In this document: one piece after another, positions 43,733-52,377 of the stretch
How positions within the stretch are numbered: the first letter of the stretch is position 1
Layout: each line of letters starts with the position of its first letter
Assembly: GCA_947460575.1 (NCBI GenBank)
Contig: CANHIJ010000009.1
Span: 1 to 54,086, forward strand
Reading direction: 5' to 3'
DNA: 54,086 nt
Source: Verrucomicrobiales bacterium
GTDB lineage: Bacteria > Verrucomicrobiota > Verrucomicrobiia > Verrucomicrobiales > V1-33
Program-made: the position numbers and the translations under genes
Notes under the pieces: model-generated
Seen by the model: only the letters and a program-made list of their open reading frames with translations
Database searches by the model: none
What the model was told of the DNA's origin: nothing

Positions 43733-44815
43733 ATGGAAATCCCCTTCACCATCGGCAACAAAACCTTCCTCCTCGACCGCGCCAAGGCCGAAGCCGCCTT
43801 CGAGGGCAAGAGGGTCATCAACGGCCGCCAAAGCGCCGCCTTCAACCTCCTGCCCCTCAAGTACCAGTGGGCCTACGAGATCTACCGCACCATGAAGGCC
43901 AACCACTGGGAGCCGGAAGACATTGGCATGCAAAAAGACGTGGAGCAGTGGCGCTCCCAACAGATCACCGACAACGAGCGCTGGATCATCCGCATGGGGA
44001 TCGGGTATTTCTCGGCCGCCGAGGGCATCGTGGGGGACAACATCCAGCACGTGGTGCGGGAGTTGGTGACGGCGCCAGAGTTGAAGCTGGTGCTCGGCCG
44101 CCACGCCCACGAGGAAAACATCCACGCCGACAGTCTATTGTACATGATCTCCAGCCTGGGCATCAACCCCCACGAATGCGAGGCCATGTTTGAGCAAATC
44201 CCCACCATTTTGCGCAAAAATGAGTTCGTCACCCGCACCTCCAAGCTGCTGCGCCGGGACCTCGACCTCACCTTGCCAGAAAATAAGCGCCTCCTCGCCA
44301 AGAACATTTTCCTCTTTGGCCAGTGCATGGAAGGCACCCAGTTTTACGGGCTCTTTGGGATGATCCTGAGCCTCTACCGGCAAAACAAGTTCCCCGGGAT
44401 CGGCCAAATGTTCCGCTACACCCTGCGCGACGAATCCAACCACATCGAGGTTTTCCGCAACCTCTTCATGGACCTCATCGAGGAAAATAAGGAGATCTGG
44501 ACTCCAGAGTTCCGCGAGGAATTGCGCGACCTGATGCGCGAAGCGGTCACTTTGGAAAAGGAATTCATCCGCGACTGCCTCCCCGTAAACAGCGTGGGCC
44601 TCACCGTGGATGAATTTACCAATTACATCGACTACATCGCCGACCGCCGCCTCGAAGGGGTGGGCCTGGAGCCCCTCAACGCCGCCATCAGCAACCCGCT
44701 GCCCTGGCTGGCGGAGATGATGGACATCAAGAAGGAGCAAAATTTCTTCGAGGGACGCGTCACCGACTACCAAAAGTCCTCCTCCTTGGCCACGGTTTCC
44801 GAAGACGAATACTAG
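43733..44815 (+). CDS. nrdB: Class I ribonucleotide reductase small subunit, predicted subclass Ic (NrdB)
   Basis: NrdB carries the metal cofactor that generates the oxidising equivalent for reduction of ribonucleotides to deoxyribonucleotides. The 360-residue protein keeps all six metal ligands: Glu97 (FSAAEGIV), Glu128 and His131 (EENIHAD), Glu200 (CMEGTQFY), Glu234 and His237 (RDESNHIE). At the position of the radical Tyr (four after His131) it has Leu135, and the first ligand is Glu rather than Asp. Both are features of the chlamydial subclass Ic, which uses a Mn/Fe centre instead of a tyrosyl radical. Tyr137 aligns with the Chlamydia Tyr129 in the electron path. The C-terminus TVSEDEY resembles the tail that binds NrdA. 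nrdA follows after 73 bp. Confidence 0.95.
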   Translation: MEIPFTIGNKTFLLDRAKAEAAFEGKRVINGRQSAAFNLLPLKYQWAYEIYRTMKANHWEPEDIGMQKDVEQWRSQQITDNERWIIRMGIGYFSAAEGIVGDNIQHVVRELVTAPELKLVLGRHAHEENIHADSLLYMISSLGINPHECEAMFEQIPTILRKNEFVTRTSKLLRRDLDLTLPENKRLLAKNIFLFGQCMEGTQFYGLFGMILSLYRQNKFPGIGQMFRYTLRDESNHIEVFRNLFMDLIEENKEIWTPEFREELRDLMREAVTLEKEFIRDCLPVNSVGLTVDEFTNYIDYIADRRLEGVGLEPLNAAISNPLPWLAEMMDIKKEQNFFEGRVTDYQKSSSLATVSEDEY

Positions 44816-44888
44816 GTCGCCCCCCGCGCTTTCCCCAGCTGGGGATCCCCGCACTTTTCGCAATTCCGCTACTTTCGCCCATCCCGCC

Positions 44889-47800
44889 ATGATCGCCCGC
44901 TCCCACATCGACGAGGACCTCCAGCTCAAGCATTTCGCCCGCTCCGGGGCCGACACCAAGCCCCGATTCGACTGGACGCCCCCGGGAGGCGCCGCCAGCG
45001 CCCCGGCCAGCGCCCTCAGCGGGGAATCGCGCAGTTACACCACCGGAGACATCGCCACCCTCATCGGCGACGCCCTCACCGACTTGATGCTCTCGCGCCA
45101 GGAACCGGAAATTTTTACGGAAAAAAACCGCCGCCTGGTGACCCAAATCGCCAGTTTAGTCTCCACCGAATTGGCGGGCCGCAGCCGCAGCGAAAGCGAG
45201 CGCGCCGACGTCAGCCCCAACGACATCACCCGCCTCATCGAGCGGGCCTTGGTCCGCCACAACGCCTACGATTTGGCCCGCTCCATCATCACCCGCCACC
45301 AGACCGCCGACGGCCGCGAGGCGGAATCCGACGCCTTCCAGCTCACCAGTGCGGCCCCCGCCTGCCGGGTGATCCGCCGCAACGGCCACGTGGTCAATTG
45401 GAACTCTAACAAGATCGAAATCGCGATTCGCAAGGCCTTCCTCAGCGAGCAAATGGACGCCGATCCCGCGGTCGAAATCGCCCGCATCCTCTCGGTGCGC
45501 CTGCGCGACGAGGGCCGCCAACTCGTCCACATCGAAGACCTCCAAGACCTCGTGCAAGAGGAGTTGATGAAGGCGGGGCACTATAAGGTCGCCGCCTCCT
45601 ACGTGCTCTACCGCGCCCACCGCGCCGAAGTCCGCAAGCTTTCCGCCGAAGGCACCCGCCAGGAAGCCATCGAGCGCCAGGAACACATGATCCTGGTCAA
45701 GCACGAGGACGGCTCCACCTTCCTCTGGGACGGCCTCGAGCTGCGCCGCCGCATCGAGTTCGCCCGCCTCGGCCTCGACCTCTGCCTCAGCGCGGAGCAA
45801 ATCGAAAATGAATTGCGCCGCTCGTTCTTCGCCGAAATGACGCTCGAGGACCTCAACCGCACCGTCATTCTCAACGCCAAGGTCCTCATCGAGCGCGACG
45901 CCGACTTCGCCAAGTTCGCCGCCCGGATCATGCTCAGCTATATTTACGAAGAAGTGCTGGGCTGGAACGTGCTCGCCGACGGCCTGGAAGGCCTAGCCGA
46001 TTGCCACCGCCGCGCCTTCCGCAGCTACTTGGCGCGCGGCGTCGCCATCAACCGCCTCAGCCCCAAGCTGCTCGACTACGACCTCGACAAACTCGCCGCC
46101 GCCCTGGACCCGGCCGCCGACATGGATTTCGACTTCCTCGGCATCCAGACCCTCTACGATCGCTACCTCATCATCGACAAGACGGCCAAAAAACACCGCC
46201 GCCTCGAAACCCCCCAGTTTTTCTGGATGCGCGTCGCCATGGGCCTCTTCGTGGGCGGCGAGGCCTCCTCGCAAATCGAACACGTTATCGCCCTCTATCA
46301 ACTCTACAAGGGCCGCCGCTTCTGCTCGAGCACCCCCACGCTTTTCAATAGCGGCACCAAACATAGCCAGCTTTCCTCCTGCTATCTCTATAAAGTCGAC
46401 GACTCCATCGAGTCCATCATGATCCGCGGGATCGCCGAAAACGCCTTCCTCTCCAAGTGGGCCGGCGGCCTCGGCGGCTCGTGGACCGCAGTGCGCGGCA
46501 CCGGCAGCTACATCCAAGGCACCAACGGCGAAAGCCAAGGCGTCATCCCCTTTCTCAAACTCCACAACGACCAACTCATCGCCGTTAACCAGGGCGGCAA
46601 GCGCCGCGGCTCCGGCTGCGCCTACCTCGAAACTTGGCACAACGACATCCGCGAATTCATCGAGCTGCGCAAAAATACCGGGGACGACCGCCGTCGCACC
46701 CACGACATGAATACCGCGAACTGGATTCCCGATCTCTTCATGAAGCGGCTCGAGGCCCGCCAAAATTGGACCCTCTTCCGCTCCAACGAATGCCCCGACC
46801 TCCACGAGCTCTACGGCCGCGCCTTTGAAGAAAAATACCTCGAATACGAAGCCCAAGCCGCCCGCGGCGAAGTCCACGCCGAAAGCGTCCGCGCCCTCGA
46901 CCTCTGGCTCGACATGCTCCGCATGATCTTCGAAACCGGCCACCCCTGGATCACTTTCAAAGACCCCTGCAACGTCCGCTCCCCCCAAGACCACTGCGGC
47001 GTCATCCACAGCAGCAATCTCTGCACCGAAATCACTCTCAATACCTCCGCCGACGAAACCGCGGTCTGCAATCTCGGCTCCATCATCCTCGAAAATCACC
47101 TCGACGCCCAAGGCCAAATCGATCACCCCAAGCTGCGCGCCACCATCCGCACCGCCGTCCGCGCCCTCGACAACGTCATCGATATCAACTTCTACCCCAC
47201 CGAAGCCGCCGCCCGCGCCAACCGCCGCCACCGCCCCATCGGCCTCGGCGTCATGGGCCTCGCCAACTGCCTCTACCTGCGCAACCTCTCCTTCGCCAGC
47301 CAGGAAGCGGTAGACTTCAACGACGAAATCATGGAGGCCGTGGCCCTCTACGCCTACGAAGCCTCCAGCGACCTCGCCGCCGAGCGCGGCGCCTATTCAA
47401 GCTACCCCGGCTCCAAGTGGTCCCGCGGCATCCTCCCCCAAGATACCCTCGCCCTCCTCGAAGCAGAACGCGGCGAAAAACTCGAAGTCCCCCGCATTAG
47501 CCGCCTCGACTGGACCGAAGTCCGCGCCAAAATCGCCCGCCAAGGCATGCGCAATAGCAACGTCCTAGCCATCGCCCCTACCGCGACCATTTCCAATATC
47601 ATGGGGTCCACCCCCTGCATCGAACCCCAATTCAAAAACCTCTACGTAAAGAGCAATCTCAGCGGCGAATTCATCATGCTCAACGAATTCCTCGTCCGCG
47701 ACCTCAAGGCCCGCCGCCTCTGGTCCCAGGAAATGCTCGATAAGCTCAAATACTACGACGGCGAACTCAGCGAAATCGACGAGATCCCCCAAGACCTCAA

Positions 47801-48143
47801 AGACAAATACCGCACCGCCTTCGCCATCGACTACCAATGGCTCATCGACGCCGCCGCCTGCCGCCAAAAGTGGATCGACCAATCCCAAAGCCTCAACCTC
47901 TTCCTCCCCGCCGCCGACCTCAAGGTCCTCAGCCACATGTACCGCGCCGCCTGGCGCGCCGGCCTAAAAACCACCTACTACCTGCGCACCCTCAGCGCCT
48001 CTAACGTCGAAAAAGCCACCATCTCCGTCAAAAAAGACGTCCGCATCACCGCCGACGAAATCAAAATCTACAGCGAAGCCGAAATCCAAGCCTGTTCCAT
48101 CGAAGCCCGCCGCAACGGCGTCGAGTGCGAAGCCTGCCAGTGA
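44889..48143 (+). CDS. nrdA: Class I ribonucleotide reductase large subunit with multiple ATP-cones (NrdA)
   Basis: The catalytic and allosteric subunit of ribonucleotide reductase, 1084 residues, unusually long because of the N-terminal extension. A degenerate ATP-cone-like stretch (about 50-140) is followed by a clear one (VIRRNGHVVNWNSNKIEIAI to YVLYRAHRAEV, about 160-250) and a third (MILVKHEDGSTFLWDG to MLSYIYEEV, about 268-360). The core has LSSCYL (about 495), SSNLCTEITLNTS (about 710), AVCNLGS, the TTYYLRTL tyrosine pair (about 1027) and a C-terminal CEAC redox pair. Chlamydial NrdA also has multiple cones. The 73-bp gap after nrdB holds the perfect palindrome CCCCAGCTGGGG (44833-44844). 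Codons end mostly in C here. Confidence 0.95.
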   Translation: MIARSHIDEDLQLKHFARSGADTKPRFDWTPPGGAASAPASALSGESRSYTTGDIATLIGDALTDLMLSRQEPEIFTEKNRRLVTQIASLVSTELAGRSRSESERADVSPNDITRLIERALVRHNAYDLARSIITRHQTADGREAESDAFQLTSAAPACRVIRRNGHVVNWNSNKIEIAIRKAFLSEQMDADPAVEIARILSVRLRDEGRQLVHIEDLQDLVQEELMKAGHYKVAASYVLYRAHRAEVRKLSAEGTRQEAIERQEHMILVKHEDGSTFLWDGLELRRRIEFARLGLDLCLSAEQIENELRRSFFAEMTLEDLNRTVILNAKVLIERDADFAKFAARIMLSYIYEEVLGWNVLADGLEGLADCHRRAFRSYLARGVAINRLSPKLLDYDLDKLAAALDPAADMDFDFLGIQTLYDRYLIIDKTAKKHRRLETPQFFWMRVAMGLFVGGEASSQIEHVIALYQLYKGRRFCSSTPTLFNSGTKHSQLSSCYLYKVDDSIESIMIRGIAENAFLSKWAGGLGGSWTAVRGTGSYIQGTNGESQGVIPFLKLHNDQLIAVNQGGKRRGSGCAYLETWHNDIREFIELRKNTGDDRRRTHDMNTANWIPDLFMKRLEARQNWTLFRSNECPDLHELYGRAFEEKYLEYEAQAARGEVHAESVRALDLWLDMLRMIFETGHPWITFKDPCNVRSPQDHCGVIHSSNLCTEITLNTSADETAVCNLGSIILENHLDAQGQIDHPKLRATIRTAVRALDNVIDINFYPTEAAARANRRHRPIGLGVMGLANCLYLRNLSFASQEAVDFNDEIMEAVALYAYEASSDLAAERGAYSSYPGSKWSRGILPQDTLALLEAERGEKLEVPRISRLDWTEVRAKIARQGMRNSNVLAIAPTATISNIMGSTPCIEPQFKNLYVKSNLSGEFIMLNEFLVRDLKARRLWSQEMLDKLKYYDGELSEIDEIPQDLKDKYRTAFAIDYQWLIDAAACRQKWIDQSQSLNLFLPAADLKVLSHMYRAAWRAGLKTTYYLRTLSASNVEKATISVKKDVRITADEIKIYSEAEIQACSIEARRNGVECEACQ

Positions 48144-48591
48144 CCCCAGAACGAAAGCGCGGCCTCCCCCGCCCACACCATAGCCCATTCAAAAGGCCCC
48201 TTGGTCACTGCTTAACCTAAAACCAGGGGTTGCCACGCGACTATGAGGCCTTTTTTGGATAAAGATGGGGGTTGATCCATTTTTTTCGTCTCAATAGACG
48301 CACCTTTTGGGTGGGTCCCTTTCGCGGACAAAAGCCTCCCATAGCGTGACCGGTGGACTCGTCAGGCGGCGATGCCGAGGGCAGCCCCGGATGATGCCCA
48401 GAGGCAGCCCAGGATAATGCCGGAGACAGCCCCCGGAGATGCCCAGAGGCAGCCCAGGATGATGCCGGAGGCATCCCAGCGGGTAGCCGGTGGTGAGCGA
48501 AGCGACACCACCGGATCCCCGTCGTGGCGTCACCCGCACCCCGGCAGGGGTGCCAGCGCTTTGAGCCCTGGGAGATGAAGGGGCGGGCCGG
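48144..48591. other. Intergenic region between nrdA and mnmM, with repeat copy
   Basis: Convergent gap of about 450 bp with no supported gene. 48181-48256 includes AAAAGGCC and GGCCTTTT arms about 48 bases apart and a run of T, possibly a weak terminator for nrdA. 48347-48560 is the second copy of the dispersed repeat. The open frames are translations of the repeat. Confidence 0.6.
48347..48560 (-). repeat. Dispersed palindromic repeat, copy 2 (inverted relative to 123-290)
   Basis: The reverse complement matches 123-290 from end to end, including the GCGCTGGCACC start, the CCGGTGGT/ACCACCGG hairpin and the GATGCCTCCGGCATC palindrome. This copy carries extra internal sequence: two near-identical 32-base segments (starting GATGCCCAGAGGCAGCCC) begin at 48393 and 48438, 45 bp apart. 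Confidence 0.72.
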
Positions 48592-49191
48592 TCAGATTTC
48601 CCAATCCGGCCCCGATTCGGGCGACGCTTTTTCGATCGCCAGGACCGCTGGGGGGGCCTGGCGGGCATTGAGGGTGCGGTATTCGGTGACCTGCCACTGG
48701 CGGGAGGGCAGGCCGGAGGCGAAGTCCCGCAGCACCTGGGCCTCCTCGGCGCCCCCGGGATGGCCGGGATAGAGGACTACGAGGAGGAGGCCGCCGGGGC
48801 GCAGCCACTCCAGCGCGGCGCGCACCGCGGGGAGCGTAGTTTCGGGGCGCGTGATCACGGATTTGTCGCCCCCCGGGAGGTATCCCAAGTTAAAAACGGC
48901 GGCGGCCAAGCGCCCCTGGGCCTGCTCGGGAAGCCGCTCGGCCAGGGCCGCGTGGCTGTCCTCGATCAAGTGGTAGCAGCCTTCCGGCACGCCCCAGCGC
49001 TGCAAGAGGCGCCGGGTGGCCGCGATCGCCGCCGCCTGGACGTCAAATCCAAAAACTTTGCCGTCCGGCCCAATCAACTGGGCCAAAAAGTGGGTGTCGT
49101 GGCCATTTCCCGCGGTGGCGTCGAGGGCCAGGTCCCCCGGCAAAAGGCGTTCGCGGAGCAGGGCGTGGCAGTATTCGACAGCGGACAACAT
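48592..49191 (-). CDS. mnmM: MnmM (YtqB)-like tRNA-modifying methyltransferase
   Basis: A 199-residue SAM-dependent methyltransferase. SAM motif I is DATAGNGHDTHFLAQL (about 22-37). The family signatures NLGYLPGGDKSVITRPETT and VLYPGHPGGAEEAQVL match YtqB/MnmM, which makes mnm5s2U at the wobble position of tRNA from the nm5 intermediate. The alternative is a related rRNA methylase, but the GYLPGGDK motif favours MnmM. The ATG at 49191 is preferred to a TTG six bases upstream. The next gene is divergent. Confidence 0.82.
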   Translation of the reverse strand: MLSAVEYCHALLRERLLPGDLALDATAGNGHDTHFLAQLIGPDGKVFGFDVQAAAIAATRRLLQRWGVPEGCYHLIEDSHAALAERLPEQAQGRLAAAVFNLGYLPGGDKSVITRPETTLPAVRAALEWLRPGGLLLVVLYPGHPGGAEEAQVLRDFASGLPSRQWQVTEYRTLNARQAPPAVLAIEKASPESGPDWEI

Positions 49192-49358
49192 GGGCAAAAA
49201 AAGGCAACAGGGCAGGGGAGCCTAGAGCGCTGGGCCGGAGGCGCACCCGAAAACTGCCCCCCGCGCGAGGGGGCTCAAGCGCGCGGTTGCCGCGCCCCGC
49301 AAGGAGGAGCCAAGATAAGTAGCATCGACCCCTCCTGCGCCCGCCATTCCCGCACCCC

Positions 49359-52358
49359 ATGCCCTCTTTCCTATCAAAAACCCTTTTGGCGCTGGCAGCC
49401 CTGCTGCCAACGGCTTCGGCCCAATACCCCGCGTGGCCGCACGCGGGTTCGCTGTTTGTTGTCACCACCCAGGACGGGGCGGCTCTGCCCGCGGCGGCCG
49501 CGGAGCTGGGGTTTCCTCTGCTGGTGAGGCTAGACCAGGACTGGTTCGACTTCAGCCAAACCCAGCCCGGCGGGGCGGACCTGCGCTTTTCCTGCGGCGG
49601 CCAGCCGCTCTCCTATCAAATCGAAGAGTGGTCGCCCGCCGACGGCCGCGCCGCGATCTGGGTGCGCCTCCCCGCGATCAAGGGCGACGCCCAGCTGGAA
49701 CTGCGCCTCCATTGGGGCCTGGCGGGGGCGGTGAGTGAATCCCGTGGCCAGGCGGTGTTCAATGAGTCTAACGGGTACCTAGCCGTCTTTCATTTGGACG
49801 ACCCCACTCGGGACGAGACCCAGGCCCTCCAGGCCAAGGACCTGGGCACCACCGCGGCCCCCGGGGTCATCGGGCAGGGCAGGCACTTCGCTGGGGACCA
49901 GGGCATCGACGCCGGCGACCAGATCACCACCTTTCCCATCGGCGCCGCCCCGCACTCCACCGAGCTGTGGTTCCGCGCCGAGCGCTCGGGCGACCGCATC
50001 GCCTGCTGGGGCAGCGACGGCCCGAAGATGATGGTGCAGTTCATCCTCGGCAAACCTCCCCGCATGGTGATGGATTGTTATGGATCCGGCTCCAGCGTTG
50101 CCGCGCCCAGCCCCGTGCCCCTCCATGAATGGGTTCATGTGGTGCACACCTGCCAACCCGGGGACTCCCGGGTCTATGTGAACGGCGCGCTCGACGCGGT
50201 TTCCACCGCTGCCGACAACCCGTTAGCAATGACGCGGCCCGCCAAGCTCTCCTTGGGGGGCTGGGGGAATTATGTCTTCCGCGGCGACATGGACGAAATG
50301 CGCGTCTCCAAGGTCGCGCGGTCCGCCGACTGGGTGCGGCTGCAATATGAAAACCAAAAACCCCATCAACGCTTGGTCGGCCCGCTCGTGCAGCCGGGCG
50401 GCGTGTTTGCCACCTCGGTATCCGCCCTCACCCTAACTGAGGGTCAAGTGGCGACCATCGCCGCCCAGGCCGGCGGGGCCCGCAAAATCTATTGGATCAC
50501 CAAGCGCGGCGGCATCGAGACCGTGGCCGCGACCGATCGCTTCCACTTCACCCTGAATGTCGGCCGAGTCGCGGGGGACGAGTCCTTGACCCTGCAATGC
50601 CGCGCCGTCTTTGCCGAGGAGGTGAAAACCATCGACATCCCCGTGGCCATCCACGAGGCCCTGCCAGATCCGATTTTCGCGCTGGAGGCCCCAGCGACCT
50701 GGGACGGGCGCTGTACCATCGAAGTCCGGCCGCAGGTTTCTAACATTTCAGCACTGCAAGGGCAGGGGGTCGGCGCCTTGCAGTACCGCTGGAAGGTAGA
50801 CGGTCCCGCGGTGATCAGCCAAAGCACCTCCGACCGGCTGCTGCTGCGGCGCGCCCTGGGCAGCGGCCCCCTCACTATTTCCTGCACGGCCAGCAATGGC
50901 GGCTCGGAGGTGACCCAAACCCAGCGCCTGGAGGTCGCCGAACCGGCCCAGGACACCTGGGTCGAGCGCGTCCCCGAACCCCAGGAAAAGCCCGTGGACG
51001 GGCAATTTTATGCCCGCGGCGACGACAACCAGGGCACGCTTTTTTACCTCGGGGCGCTCGACGAACCCGCCGACGCCGTCTTTCTCAAGCTCTACGCCGA
51101 CGACCAGTTGATTCACACCGAAACCCAAAAGCCGCAGGCCGACCGCAGCTACGCGCTGGCGGTCAAGCTCCGCGCCGGTTTGATCACCTACAAAATAGCA
51201 TTTGGCACCCTGAGCGGCCAGGTGGCCACGGTGCGCCACGCGGTGGGAAATCTGCTCTGCGGCGACGCCTATCTCATCGAGGGGCAGTCCAACGCCGTGG
51301 GCTACAACTACGAAAATACCCAGGCGCGCCGCGATCTCACCCACACCGACAGCCCGTGGATCCGCAGTTTCGGCGGCAATGGCGAAGCCGACGGCGACCC
51401 CCTCGCGGGCGGCTGGGGCAACGCGCGGGTCGAGCGCATCCACCCCGGCGACCCAGACCGGATCCACTTCATCAGCGCCTGGGGCATGGCCCTAGCCAAA
51501 AAACTCGTCGCCGACGTCAAGATTCCTATCTGCATTCTCAACGGAGCCGTGGGCGGTACCCGCATCGACGAACACCTGCCGCGCCGTCCCGGCGAATCCC
51601 TCCCGCAGCGCGCCATCTATGAAAATCTCCAGCGCCGCGTCGCCGCTGCCAAGCTCACTCACGGCCTGCGCGGTCTCCTCTGGCACCAGGGCGAAGCCGA
51701 CCAAGGCTTCGATGGCCCCAATAATTGTTTTGGCTGCGAGACCTATCAACAATACTGGCTAGACCTCACCGCGGCTTGGAAACAGGACTATCCCAATCTG
51801 CGGCACTACTATCTCTTCCAAATCTACCCCAACGCCTGCTCCCAAGGGGGAAACCGCCACAGCGACAAACTCCGCGAGGTCCAGCGCCAGCTCTCCCGCC
51901 GCTTCGCCAGCCTCAGCGTCATGCCCACCCTCCACCTCGCCAGCGGCTCCCATTGCCACTTCCAAACCGACGACTACGAAAAAATGGGCTGGTCCATGGC
52001 CCCCTTGCTCGAGCGCGACGTCTCCGGAAAAGTTTTCCCCGCCTCCGTGGCCGCTCCCGACCTCCAGGCGGCCCGCTTCACCAGCGAAGCGAGAGACGAA
52101 ATCGCGCTCGAGTTCGACCAACCGATGGCCTGGGATGACGCCATTGCCGCCCAATTCCAACTCGACGGAATCCCCCTCGCGCTGCGCTCCGGATCCGCCG
52201 CAGGCCGCGCCATCAAGCTCCGCCTGTCCGCCCCCTCAGCAGCCCAAACGATCACCTATGTGGTCGATAAAAAGTGGGACCCGAGCCACCTCTTATTCGG
52301 CCAAAACGGCATCGCGGCCCTGACCTTTTTTGAAGTCCCGATCCGCGGAAACCGCTGA
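49359..52358 (+). CDS. Secreted DUF2341-LamG-sialate O-acetylesterase-like protein
   Basis: The 999-residue exported protein has a signal peptide (MPSFLSKTLLALAALLPTASAQ), a DUF2341-like region (GFPLLVRLDQDWFDF, about 50-120), a LamG/concanavalin-like domain (HSTELWFRAE to MDEMRVSKVARSADWVRLQYENQKPHQRL, about 205-345) and immunoglobulin-like segments (about 360-560). A SASA-type esterase domain (about 630-900) has the Ser motif IEGQSNAVGYN (about 642), LLWHQGEADQG (about 774) and HCHFQTDDYEKMG with the Asp/His pair (about 864). It likely removes acetyl groups from sialic acids or acetylated polysaccharides outside the cell. It lacks the DPDxDG C-terminal module. It ends 19 bp from a convergent oxidoreductase gene. 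Confidence 0.85.
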   Translation: MPSFLSKTLLALAALLPTASAQYPAWPHAGSLFVVTTQDGAALPAAAAELGFPLLVRLDQDWFDFSQTQPGGADLRFSCGGQPLSYQIEEWSPADGRAAIWVRLPAIKGDAQLELRLHWGLAGAVSESRGQAVFNESNGYLAVFHLDDPTRDETQALQAKDLGTTAAPGVIGQGRHFAGDQGIDAGDQITTFPIGAAPHSTELWFRAERSGDRIACWGSDGPKMMVQFILGKPPRMVMDCYGSGSSVAAPSPVPLHEWVHVVHTCQPGDSRVYVNGALDAVSTAADNPLAMTRPAKLSLGGWGNYVFRGDMDEMRVSKVARSADWVRLQYENQKPHQRLVGPLVQPGGVFATSVSALTLTEGQVATIAAQAGGARKIYWITKRGGIETVAATDRFHFTLNVGRVAGDESLTLQCRAVFAEEVKTIDIPVAIHEALPDPIFALEAPATWDGRCTIEVRPQVSNISALQGQGVGALQYRWKVDGPAVISQSTSDRLLLRRALGSGPLTISCTASNGGSEVTQTQRLEVAEPAQDTWVERVPEPQEKPVDGQFYARGDDNQGTLFYLGALDEPADAVFLKLYADDQLIHTETQKPQADRSYALAVKLRAGLITYKIAFGTLSGQVATVRHAVGNLLCGDAYLIEGQSNAVGYNYENTQARRDLTHTDSPWIRSFGGNGEADGDPLAGGWGNARVERIHPGDPDRIHFISAWGMALAKKLVADVKIPICILNGAVGGTRIDEHLPRRPGESLPQRAIYENLQRRVAAAKLTHGLRGLLWHQGEADQGFDGPNNCFGCETYQQYWLDLTAAWKQDYPNLRHYYLFQIYPNACSQGGNRHSDKLREVQRQLSRRFASLSVMPTLHLASGSHCHFQTDDYEKMGWSMAPLLERDVSGKVFPASVAAPDLQAARFTSEARDEIALEFDQPMAWDDAIAAQFQLDGIPLALRSGSAAGRAIKLRLSAPSAAQTITYVVDKKWDPSHLLFGQNGIAALTFFEVPIRGNR

Positions 52359-52377
52359 GCCCCCCGCTCTGGGCCCC

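Noticed and set aside
48393-48469. 45-bp spaced repeats as a CRISPR array
   Set aside because: Only two near-identical units, with the spacing filled by related sequence, inside a dispersed element; no cas genes.
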